Source: a bacterium | GTDB taxonomy: Bacteria > JACRDZ01 > JAQUKH01 | Direction: 5' to 3' | NCBI GenBank assembly: GCA_028719205.1 | Contig: JAQUKH010000008.1 | Span: 23,000-86,999 of the forward strand | Length of the DNA stretch: 64,000 nucleotides | Part shown: positions 34,173-41,948 of the stretch, piece by piece | How positions within the stretch are numbered: the stretch's first letter is position 1 | Layout of the letters: each line of letters begins with the position of its first letter | Made by a program: the position numbers and the translations under genes | The notes under the pieces: model-generated | The model's input: the letters and a program-made list of their open reading frames with translations, nothing else | What the model was told of the DNA's origin: nothing | The model's database searches: none

Positions 34173-35231
34173 TTATGTTTCACGGCTTGTCAACCCTATC
34201 AAAATACATAAAGCAAATCCGGAAAGAACCGCGATCTGGCCGTTAAAAGTGGCTCCGCCCGCGGAACTGTTCAGATTAAAATTCTGCAGCATCGCGCCCC
34301 CTGCCAAAAGGCCCAAAACGGTTACTCCCGCGTCGCTATCGCCGCTTCCGGCAAGTATCAACTGCCTGAAAGGGCATCCGCCCGCGAGCGATCCGCTGAA
34401 ACCGACTAATCCCATTCCCAGAAAATCCCAGATATAACTCGGTGAAGAACCCTGATACGCGATGGTACCCGGCTGAAAATCTTTAATAAATAAATAGCTC
34501 AAAAAAGCGCTGATCAAAAAGGCAAAACTCCCGTAAAGCAGGGTCATTTCTTTTCCTAAAATGAAATTACTAATGCTCCCCAAAACGCAATATCGCGAAT
34601 AATAACAAACACCTCCGATAATTAATCCGATAAACAGGGATAAATACACAGGCGAAAAGCTGGTACCCGGGCCGCTTACACTTTGAAGAATAAAAGAAGG
34701 CTTTATAAAAATAAATAACAGTAAAATAAAAGCCAATAAGGGAATAAAGATCCCTTCCACCCTTTTCGACTGGCTGGCCTCTCCCAGAGAAAAACCTGAC
34801 TTTATATACTTTCCGCCGGCCCATACCCCGGCTATCAACCCTGATAACCCGATAAGGCTCATGACCTCCCCGCCGGAAATTCTATAAAATAATTTTATCG
34901 GGCACCCGAGATAAACCCCCGCCCCGATCATCATCAGTATCCCTAAAACAAACCTGGTAAAAGGAGCACGCCCGCCGCGGACATTAAATTCACGCCGCAA
35001 AATACTTATAAAGAATGCGCCTAAAATAAACCCGATGATTTCCGGCCTGATATACTGCATACGGTTGTTAGCGTGCAAGCCTAAACTTCCCGCGATATTT
35101 TCCATAAAACAGGAAACACAAACCCCCGTGCGAAAAGGATTCCCATATTTTTCAAGAACTACCCCTCCAACACCCAATAAAATCCCTGACAAAATAACCG
35201 ATAATAACGTCCAATTATATTCTTTTTTCAT
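34173..35231 (-). CDS. yedE: YedE-family putative selenium transporter
   Basis: A 352-residue polytopic protein of the YeeE/YedE family. Conserved Cys-bearing motifs are visible: FRTGVCVSC, YLGCPIKLF, SRYCVLGSISN and GGCPFRQLILAGSGD. YeeE relatives import thiosulfate through such Cys; the YedE subgroup is linked to selenium metabolism in many genomes. No selD or selenoprotein gene is nearby. The ATG at 35231 is preferred (gagaggg 5 nt upstream); a GTG at 35237 is an alternative. Confidence 0.88.
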   Translation of the reverse strand: MKKEYNWTLLSVILSGILLGVGGVVLEKYGNPFRTGVCVSCFMENIAGSLGLHANNRMQYIRPEIIGFILGAFFISILRREFNVRGGRAPFTRFVLGILMMIGAGVYLGCPIKLFYRISGGEVMSLIGLSGLIAGVWAGGKYIKSGFSLGEASQSKRVEGIFIPLLAFILLLFIFIKPSFILQSVSGPGTSFSPVYLSLFIGLIIGGVCYYSRYCVLGSISNFILGKEMTLLYGSFAFLISAFLSYLFIKDFQPGTIAYQGSSPSYIWDFLGMGLVGFSGSLAGGCPFRQLILAGSGDSDAGVTVLGLLAGGAMLQNFNLNSSAGGATFNGQIAVLSGFALCILIGLTSRET

Positions 35232-35635
35232 TCGCACCCTCTCCCGAACCTTCTTCTCATATAATAGGCATCTTTTAAACCTTGTTTAGTATTTTTATCC
35301 CCGGGATCTTTTTTTAATTTTTCTGTAAGTTCATAAATAGTTTTTTTAATGACATTTTTGATCTCATCGCCCAGAAATAATTCAGATTTTTCATCTAAAT
35401 AATTCGGTTCTGCCTCAATTGCCTTTCGGTATTCTGAAATTGCCGGGATATAATCATTTTGGTTGAAATATGATCGTGCGGAATCAATATTTGACTGCAG
35501 CGGGGAAGAAACAACTACAACTTTATCAACTCTTAAATCATTACTTTCATAAGTATGCCCAAGAAAAAGCGATACAACAGCGATAAAGATCCCTGTTAAC
35601 GCGACCAAGCTTATTTTTTCAATACCTGTTGACAT
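35228..35635 (-). CDS. Membrane-anchored protein with a TPR-like segment
   Basis: A 135-residue protein with an N-terminal transmembrane helix (about 9-26) and a TPR-like segment at about 50-80 (ARSYFNQNDYIPAISEYRKAIEAEPNY), followed by a charged helical tail. The stop overlaps the yedE start by 4 bp, so it is probably co-translated with YedE and may be its partner. No specific family recognised. Confidence 0.75.
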   Translation of the reverse strand: MSTGIEKISLVALTGIFIAVVSLFLGHTYESNDLRVDKVVVVSSPLQSNIDSARSYFNQNDYIPAISEYRKAIEAEPNYLDEKSELFLGDEIKNVIKKTIYELTEKLKKDPGDKNTKQGLKDAYYMRRRFGRGCE

Positions 35636-35641
35636 ATTTGG

Positions 35642-36778
35642 TTATAAATATTTTTCGATTTTAACCCCGGGATAATAAAATTTTAAGATCTTATCATATC
35701 TGTTTTTTTTCAAAGCTAAAGTTTTCGCGCCTTCCTGGCATAAACCTACCCCATGGCCGGAACCATGCCCGGTAAAAATAAAGGTATCCTTTTTAATATC
35801 AATTTTAAAAAATGTACTTTTAATCTTATCCTGCCCGATCCATCTTCTGAAATCCGATACATTCATTTTTTTATCACCTTCTGACGTACGGAATGTAAGC
35901 TCACTTACCCTTCCCGTGCGGGTAAGCGCTGTAACTTTAAATGAATTGAGTTTTCCTTTAAAATTCTCATCTGTTAATAATATCTTCTCGAGATCTGATC
36001 TTGTAATACTGAATTGCCAGTTATAATTTTCCGCATCCCTGCAAAAACTGCATATCTTACTTTCGAGGTAAGGCAGATTATTGCCGGGCCATAAGGAACT
36101 TACATCTTCTGTCTTTCCGCCGCAGGTACTATGGAAAAATGCCTGTATCAAGCCGTTATGATAAGTCATTACAAGCCCCTCTGTCTCTAAAACGGCCTTA
36201 GTTATATTTTTATTTTCTCCCGCTATACCTATATACCTCTGGGAATCCACAGAGGACTCAAGCTGATATGTTTTGTCCTTATTTTTCCCATACTGAAAAA
36301 GCGCGTAGGTCCTCGCGGCAACAGCCTGAGCCTTTAAAACTTCCTCAGGCCAGCTGGGATAAATTTCCCCTCCAACTACGCTAAAAAGATATTCTTCCAG
36401 TGGAACCTCATTGATCGCAAGGAGATTATCTTCTTCCGGCCTTATCTCCATATCCCCCCGGTACAGATCATCCCCGAGTTTTATTTTATTTTCAGATCTT
36501 GATTTAATTATGACGGGGCCCTGGATTTCCTTTTCTTCCAGGAATAATTTTCCATCTTTAAAGCTAAAATTTATTATATTAAGATTTTTCATTAATGTAT
36601 TCAGGTTTTCTTGCGGGCCTGAAATTATTAAACCGGCCGGGCTTGACAGGGTTATCTGCTCGCCGCGAAAAACAGCTACCTTTAATTTTATATCGGCAGC
36701 TCTTATTTTATTCCCGGACGCTCCCGGCAGTGAAATAAAAAATATAATAAAAATCAAAAATAAACTTAATTTTCTCAT
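35642..36778 (-). CDS. SpoIID/LytB domain protein
   Basis: A 378-residue exported protein. After a signal peptide and a beta-rich N-terminal part comes the SpoIID domain at about 130-370: NEVPLEEYLFSVVGGEIYPSWP, LKAQAVAARTYAL, FHSTCGGKTE and GHGSGHGVGLCQEGA. SpoIID is a lytic transglycosylase acting on peptidoglycan in sporulating Firmicutes, but homologues are widespread in diderms. Here it lies between TypA and the TPR gene with gaps of about 10 bp. Confidence 0.9.
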   Translation of the reverse strand: MRKLSLFLIFIIFFISLPGASGNKIRAADIKLKVAVFRGEQITLSSPAGLIISGPQENLNTLMKNLNIINFSFKDGKLFLEEKEIQGPVIIKSRSENKIKLGDDLYRGDMEIRPEEDNLLAINEVPLEEYLFSVVGGEIYPSWPEEVLKAQAVAARTYALFQYGKNKDKTYQLESSVDSQRYIGIAGENKNITKAVLETEGLVMTYHNGLIQAFFHSTCGGKTEDVSSLWPGNNLPYLESKICSFCRDAENYNWQFSITRSDLEKILLTDENFKGKLNSFKVTALTRTGRVSELTFRTSEGDKKMNVSDFRRWIGQDKIKSTFFKIDIKKDTFIFTGHGSGHGVGLCQEGAKTLALKKNRYDKILKFYYPGVKIEKYL

Positions 36779-36790
36779 TAAATATTTATA

Positions 36791-38623
36791 TTAATTTGCG
36801 GCTTTACGAGATTTAATTTTCCGCTCGTTTTCATCCAGATATTGCTTTCGGAGACGGACATTTTTAGGCGTAATTTCAACAAGCTCGTCATCTTCAATAA
36901 ATTCCAGCGCGAATTCAAGGGTCATTTCCCGCGGCGGAACCAGCCTGATAGCCTCATCCGCGCCGGAAGACCTCATATTGGACATTTTTTTCTCTCGAAT
37001 TGCATTAATTATAAGATCGTTCCCTTTATTATTAACACCGATTATCATTCCTTCGTAAACATCAACCCCCGGATAAATAAATATCTCACCTCTTTCCTGC
37101 AGCCCCCACAACGCGTAAGCTACAGCCTTTCCTGAATTCTGGGAAACCAGAACTCCTGTTTGTCTGGACGGCAATTCACCTTTGAATTTTTGATATTCAA
37201 AAAAATTCTGGTACATGATCCCGCTTCCTCTGGTCATCACCATGAATTCATTACGGAAACCAAGCAATGCCCGTGACGCTATCAAAAATCTCAAACGAAC
37301 CGTATTCGCAGTAGTCTGCAGGTCCTTCATTTCCGCGCGCCTGTTGCCCAGGTTTTGAATAACAGCACCCTGATATTCCTGTCCCACTTCAATATATATT
37401 TCCTCAACCGGCTCCAAAGTCTCCCCTTCAACTTTCTTTAAAATTACCTTTGGACGGGATACCTCAAATTCATAACCTTCACGCCGCATCGTTTCGATCA
37501 AAATAGCAAGATGCAACTCACCGCGCCCTGACACCTTAAACCTGTCTCCATTATCCACTTCTTCGATCTTAATACCTACATTCATCATTTTTTCATATTC
37601 CAGCCTTTCCCGGATATGTCTTGATGTAAGGAATCTGCCGCCATCCTTACCCGCTATCGGGCTTGTATTATGAGAAAAATTCATGGAGATCGTAGGCTCA
37701 TCGATCTTTATCGTCGGGAGCGCCTGCGGATTTTCCGTGCACGCGAGCGTCTCTCCCACTTTAATATCATCAATACCCGGAACTATTGAAACAATATCAC
37801 CTGCTTCCGCGTTCCCGACTTCAACCCTTTTCAGTCCCACATATTTCAATATCTTGATTATTTTTCCGTTTAGAACAGAGCCGTCATGTTTTACGAGCGC
37901 TATCTGGTCTCCGGTTGTTGCCGTTCCATGGGCAATACGCCCGATCGCTATACGGCCTATATAAGAATCATAATCGAGCATGGTAACGAGCATTTGAAAA
38001 GGCTTTTCTGGATCAGCGACAGGAGGCAGAACACGATGCAGGATCGTATCCAAAAGCGGTTTAAGATCCTTGCTTTCGTCATCAAGGTCCAACTTGGCTG
38101 TACCCTCCCTGCCGGACGCGAAAACGATCGGGAAGTCAAGCTGTTCATCTGTAGCGTTTAATTCACAAAAAAGATCAAATGTCAAATCGGATACCTCAAG
38201 AGGCCTCGCGTTCGGACGGTCGATCTTATTTATAACAACAATCGGTTTTAAGTGCATCTCCAGAGACTTTCTCAACACAAATTTAGTCTGAGGCATCGGC
38301 CCTTCAAAAGCGTCAACAAGCAAAAGCACACCGTCCACCATCTTCAATATACGTTCTACCTCGCTTCCAAAATCCGCGTGTCCGGGAGTATCCACAATAT
38401 TAAATTGTGTGTCTTTGTAACGGAAAGACGCGTTTTTAGAAAAAATAGTAATTCCCCGTTCTTTTTCAAGAGGATTTGAATCCATGATCGTAGATTCACC
38501 ATCTTTAAAATTATAAGCTCCGCTTTGCCTTAGCATGGCATCTACCAATGTAGTTTTTCCATGATCAACATGCGCAATAATAGCTATATTTCTGACATCT
38601 TTTCTTCTTTTTTGATTTGACAT
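36791..38623 (-). CDS. typA: Translational GTPase TypA/BipA
   Basis: A 610-residue ribosome-binding GTPase involved in 50S assembly and stress response. G motifs: [12 protein letters not shown] (P-loop), [27 protein letters not shown]-like domains III and V and the TypA-specific C-terminal domain ([32 protein letters not shown]) are complete. Length is normal for the family. It precedes the SpoIID gene by 13 bp. Confidence 0.97.
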   Translation of the reverse strand: MSNQKRRKDVRNIAIIAHVDHGKTTLVDAMLRQSGAYNFKDGESTIMDSNPLEKERGITIFSKNASFRYKDTQFNIVDTPGHADFGSEVERILKMVDGVLLLVDAFEGPMPQTKFVLRKSLEMHLKPIVVINKIDRPNARPLEVSDLTFDLFCELNATDEQLDFPIVFASGREGTAKLDLDDESKDLKPLLDTILHRVLPPVADPEKPFQMLVTMLDYDSYIGRIAIGRIAHGTATTGDQIALVKHDGSVLNGKIIKILKYVGLKRVEVGNAEAGDIVSIVPGIDDIKVGETLACTENPQALPTIKIDEPTISMNFSHNTSPIAGKDGGRFLTSRHIRERLEYEKMMNVGIKIEEVDNGDRFKVSGRGELHLAILIETMRREGYEFEVSRPKVILKKVEGETLEPVEEIYIEVGQEYQGAVIQNLGNRRAEMKDLQTTANTVRLRFLIASRALLGFRNEFMVMTRGSGIMYQNFFEYQKFKGELPSRQTGVLVSQNSGKAVAYALWGLQERGEIFIYPGVDVYEGMIIGVNNKGNDLIINAIREKKMSNMRSSGADEAIRLVPPREMTLEFALEFIEDDELVEITPKNVRLRKQYLDENERKIKSRKAAN

Positions 38624-38636
38624 TTTTTATCCTTTT

Positions 38637-40370
38637 TTATTTATACAAATAAGCGTTCAAAACATATTGCTGAACCATACGGTGAGTATTGAAAAATGAG
38701 GCGTTAATCGCTATGGAATGCCTCATAATATCAATCCATGCCTGGCGGTTACTATAGAATACAGGTATAATATCCTTTGCCAATTTCATATATAATGAAT
38801 CAGCATTTTTTTCATCTATACTTTCCTTATCTTCGATCGAACCGATTGACCACCCGGTGATCCCTTCAATACAACCCTCGATCCACCAGCCATCCAGTAT
38901 ACTGAAACTCGGCACACCGTTATGCGCCGCTTTCATACCTGAGGTTCCGGACGCTTCCTGCGGGCGGCTTGGGGTATTCAGCCATAGATCCGATCCCGAA
39001 ATGAACATCTTAGCCAGTTCCATGTCGTAATTTTCAATATATGCTACTTTCACATGGTCCTTAAGATTGTTTGATACTGCCTTAATTCTCTTGATCAGGT
39101 CTTTACCCGGCCAATCTTTCGGATGCGCCTTGCCCGCGAAAACAAATTGAACCTTCCCGACGATCTGGGCAATATTCACTAATCTGCTTGAATCAAAAAA
39201 GATCAGGTCCGCTTTTTTATACGCGGTCGTTCTTCGGGCAAAACCAATTGTCAATACATCCTTATCAAAACCCAGATTAGTTTTACTGTTAATGAAATCA
39301 ATAAATTTATCTTTTGCCTCCTGATGGGCGCTCCAAATATCTTCCCTTGGAATGCTCAAAGCATATCGTAAAGAAAAAGGATCATTGGTCCAGCCGGGAA
39401 TATGTTTATCAAACAACTTTTTAAAACTCGGGCAAACCCATGTATCCGAATGAATTCCGTTTGTAATATATTCGATATGATATCCCGGAAACATCTCCTG
39501 AGATGTTTTTCCGTGCTCCTTCGCCACCCCATTCACATAATGGCTCAGATTAAGCGCGAGAGAAGTCATATTAAGATTGTCCTGGCCGCCTAATTCTTTT
39601 AACAGGTCAAACGGGACAATATCTCCCAATAAATTCCTGACGAGATCATAAGAAAAAATATCATGCCCGGCTTTTACAGGCGTATGTGTCGTAAAAACAC
39701 ACATTCTTTTAACATAATTAATTATCTCAGGAACAATACTATCATCGTATCTATTTTCATTCAAAAGTTCCAATGTCAATAAACTCGCGTGGCCTTCATT
39801 CATGTGATAACGCCTGATATTTCCGTAACCTAATTCACGAAGCATCCGTACCCCGCCGATACCTAAAATTATCTCCTGGCTGAACCGGTATTTCTCATCC
39901 CCGCCATAAAGGTAATATGTAAAACTGCGGTCGTATTCACTATTTTCTTCAGTATCTGTATCCAGAAATATTACAGGGAGCGCACTGTTCACTCCTTTTA
40001 TTCTGTACTGCCATGCCCTGACTACAACATTCCTGTTTTCTATTTTAACGGTTATTTTGTTGGGTAAAAGAACCATTGTTTCCTCTGGGTTCCATTCACT
40101 CGAATACTCATACTGATTTCCGTATTCATCAAGCCTCTGGACAAAATATCCCTTTCTATAAAGCAGGCTGACCGCTACCAACGGCACTTTCAGGTCCGCG
40201 CATGACTTTACCGTGTCCCCTGCCAAAACACCCAGCCCGCCGCTGTAAGTGGGTATTTTAGATTCCACGCCGATCTCCATTGAAAAATAGGCAATAGACC
40301 TTTCTTCATCCTTTATATTGCCTAAAAATTCTTTCTCTATGGGACAAAAATTATTTACAGGAATATCCAT
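38637..40370 (-). CDS. glgP: Alpha-glucan phosphorylase (short, archaeal/bacterial type)
   Basis: A 577-residue phosphorylase releasing glucose 1-phosphate from alpha-1,4-glucans. Motifs: AYFSMEIGVESKIPTYSGGLG, YHMNEGHASL, FGFARRTTAYKKADL-type block, and the PLP-lysine region SGTSGMKAAHNGVP. The length fits the short glgP subclass (about 550-600 residues) lacking the long N-terminal part of the muscle-type enzymes. The ATG at 40370 has ggaga 3 nt upstream; a longer start at 40427 is less likely. Confidence 0.93.
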   Translation of the reverse strand: MDIPVNNFCPIEKEFLGNIKDEERSIAYFSMEIGVESKIPTYSGGLGVLAGDTVKSCADLKVPLVAVSLLYRKGYFVQRLDEYGNQYEYSSEWNPEETMVLLPNKITVKIENRNVVVRAWQYRIKGVNSALPVIFLDTDTEENSEYDRSFTYYLYGGDEKYRFSQEIILGIGGVRMLRELGYGNIRRYHMNEGHASLLTLELLNENRYDDSIVPEIINYVKRMCVFTTHTPVKAGHDIFSYDLVRNLLGDIVPFDLLKELGGQDNLNMTSLALNLSHYVNGVAKEHGKTSQEMFPGYHIEYITNGIHSDTWVCPSFKKLFDKHIPGWTNDPFSLRYALSIPREDIWSAHQEAKDKFIDFINSKTNLGFDKDVLTIGFARRTTAYKKADLIFFDSSRLVNIAQIVGKVQFVFAGKAHPKDWPGKDLIKRIKAVSNNLKDHVKVAYIENYDMELAKMFISGSDLWLNTPSRPQEASGTSGMKAAHNGVPSFSILDGWWIEGCIEGITGWSIGSIEDKESIDEKNADSLYMKLAKDIIPVFYSNRQAWIDIMRHSIAINASFFNTHRMVQQYVLNAYLYK

Positions 40371-40443
40371 ATCTTCTCCAAGATTTGTAAAATTACATAG
40401 TATATCACATATACCATTTTTTGGCAAACTTATATTTGATCAG

Positions 40444-40466
40444 ACAAGGGGGTCATGCCCCCTTGT
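40444..40466. repeat. 9-bp perfect hairpin between radC and glgP
   Basis: acaaggggg / cccccttgt with a 5-nt loop right after the radC stop. There is no U-tract downstream on the minus strand, so terminator function is uncertain; it may attenuate or stabilise the mRNA. Confidence 0.55.
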
Positions 40467-41153
40467 TCAAAAAAGCCCTTCTTCCTTAAAACTAAAGTAT
40501 TTGTTACCTGCTATTATAACATGGTCCAATAACAGAATATCAACAAGTTTAAGGGACTCAAAGATCTTTTTCGTGATCCTTATATCATCCTCTGACGGAG
40601 TTAAGGTTCCCGCGGGGTGGTTATGCGCGATTATCAGTGAACTCGCGTGAAGATAAAGGCCGCGTTCAACAATTTTTCTGGGATAAACAACCGATTTATT
40701 AACAGTTCCTCTCTGGATGGTCTCGATCGCAAGCAGAGAATTCCTGTTATTCAGAAACAACGCCTTAAATTCCTCATCACAGGCACCTTTAAGAGAAGCC
40801 TTAAGATAATTATATACCGCCTGCGGAGACGCGACCAGGTCCCTTTCACAAATGCCTTTTTCAAGATACCGCGCGGAGATATCCTTTAAAAACCTAATAA
40901 AAATAGCTGTATGATCAGAAATACCCTTTATTTCTTTAAGCTCTTCTATATCAGCATCAAACACACCATTAAGTGTCTTGAACTTTGTCATTAACTCTTT
41001 AGCAATAGGTTTTAAATCCTTGCGGGGTATCGCGTAAGAAAGCGCGAATTCCAGAACCTCATAATCCTGCCATCCGCCAAATCCCGATTTCTTATATTTT
41101 TCTTTTAAGCGTTTACGATGATTTAAATAATGCGGTTTGATACCATCTTTCAT
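40467..41153 (-). CDS. radC: RadC family (UPF0758) protein
   Basis: A 228-residue protein. An N-terminal helix-hairpin-helix region (about 20-90, with LKEIKGISDHTA) precedes a JAB1/MPN-like domain carrying the metal motif HNHPAGTLTPSEDD and downstream DHVIIAG. RadC proteins are no longer thought to be repair enzymes; their substrate is unknown. No interrupted copy or mobile element nearby. Confidence 0.93.
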   Translation of the reverse strand: MKDGIKPHYLNHRKRLKEKYKKSGFGGWQDYEVLEFALSYAIPRKDLKPIAKELMTKFKTLNGVFDADIEELKEIKGISDHTAIFIRFLKDISARYLEKGICERDLVASPQAVYNYLKASLKGACDEEFKALFLNNRNSLLAIETIQRGTVNKSVVYPRKIVERGLYLHASSLIIAHNHPAGTLTPSEDDIRITKKIFESLKLVDILLLDHVIIAGNKYFSFKEEGLF

Positions 41154-41224
41154 AATACATAAATAATAGTTGAAATTTAGGGTTTTGACAAGGGAAACTT
41201 CTTGCAGGTGGTAATCATATAAGG

Positions 41225-41545
41225 TTAAGCCGCTTGTTCAATTTTATGGTGAGGCCGCTTTAGGACGTTTACCTCATGTTTAATCCGGCCTGCTATTTTA
41301 ATTCCTGTCGTTTCAAGGTCATAACGGGCCTGGAGCCGTAACCATACAGCAGCGCTTGTGCTGAAATACCGGGCTAATCTCATAGCCGTGTCTACTGTAA
41401 TCGAACGTTTTCCATGTACAATTTGACTAATTCTTAACGCGGATACACCTATATCTTTAGCCACACGATACTGGCTTAAACCCAGGGGTTTCATAAAATC
41501 TTCTAACAAAACTTCTCCCGGATGTACAGGCGGTAATGTTTTCAT
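41225..41545 (-). CDS. higA: HigA family antitoxin
   Basis: A 106-residue XRE-type DNA-binding antitoxin. The N-terminal PPVHPGEVLLEDFMKPLGLS is the HigA hallmark and is followed by a helix-turn-helix (YRVAKDIGVSALRISQIVHGKRSI) and a C-terminal helix. The ATG at 41545 (aagg, 6 nt spacing) is preferred over 41551, which touches the ribosome binding site. It lies 20 bp behind its toxin gene, the toxin-first order typical of higBA. Confidence 0.93.
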   Translation of the reverse strand: MKTLPPVHPGEVLLEDFMKPLGLSQYRVAKDIGVSALRISQIVHGKRSITVDTAMRLARYFSTSAAVWLRLQARYDLETTGIKIAGRIKHEVNVLKRPHHKIEQAA

Positions 41546-41565
41546 GTTCATCCTTTCATTTGATG

Positions 41566-41850
41566 TTATTTGTGGTAATCAACAATCTCTACGCCTTTTG
41601 CCTTATTGCTTACCCACTTAAAACAAATTCTCCATTGGTCGTTAATACGAATACTATATTGCCCCAAACGATTTCCGCGAAGCCCTTCAAGCCTATTTCC
41701 GGGCGGCGACAATAAATCCCGTAAATCTTCCGCTTCATTCAGATATAAAAGTTTGCGCCGCGCGATTTTTTGAATATCCAGCGGCAGTTTTCTTGATACT
41801 ATACCTTTATATATCTTCTCTGTTTCAGCACAAGAAAACGACTCAATCAT
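41566..41850 (-). CDS. higB: HigB family toxin (RelE-like mRNA interferase)
   Basis: A 94-residue RelE/HigB-type ribosome-dependent mRNA interferase: LPLDIQKIARRKLLYLNEAE, LSPPGNRLEGLRGNRLGQYSIRINDQWRICF and VEIVDYH are the family blocks, including the catalytic basic residues and C-terminal His. The promoter sits directly upstream with almost no leader, and an operator-like palindrome overlaps its -10 box, consistent with autorepression by HigBA. Confidence 0.93.
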   Translation of the reverse strand: MIESFSCAETEKIYKGIVSRKLPLDIQKIARRKLLYLNEAEDLRDLLSPPGNRLEGLRGNRLGQYSIRINDQWRICFKWVSNKAKGVEIVDYHK

Positions 41851-41856
41851 TTTGAG

Positions 41857-41885
41857 ATAGTATCATGTCACGATAATATTGTCAA
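41857..41885 (-). promoter_or_regulatory. higBA promoter with overlapping operator-like palindrome
   Basis: Minus strand TTGACA (41880-41885), 17-nt spacer, TACTAT (41857-41862). The start codon is 6 nt downstream of the -10 box, so the mRNA is probably leaderless. TATCATGTCACGATA (41861-41875) is a 15-nt palindrome with 12 matching positions in the spacer, a candidate HigA operator. Confidence 0.75.
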
Positions 41886-41948
41886 GCGATAATTTGTAAT
41901 GAAAAATATCAGGGGGAAAACATATGAAATACTTTGTTACTGAAGCCT

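Noticed and set aside
40444-40466. Hairpin after radC as an intrinsic terminator
   Set aside because: No U-tract downstream in the direction of transcription; kept only as a hairpin.
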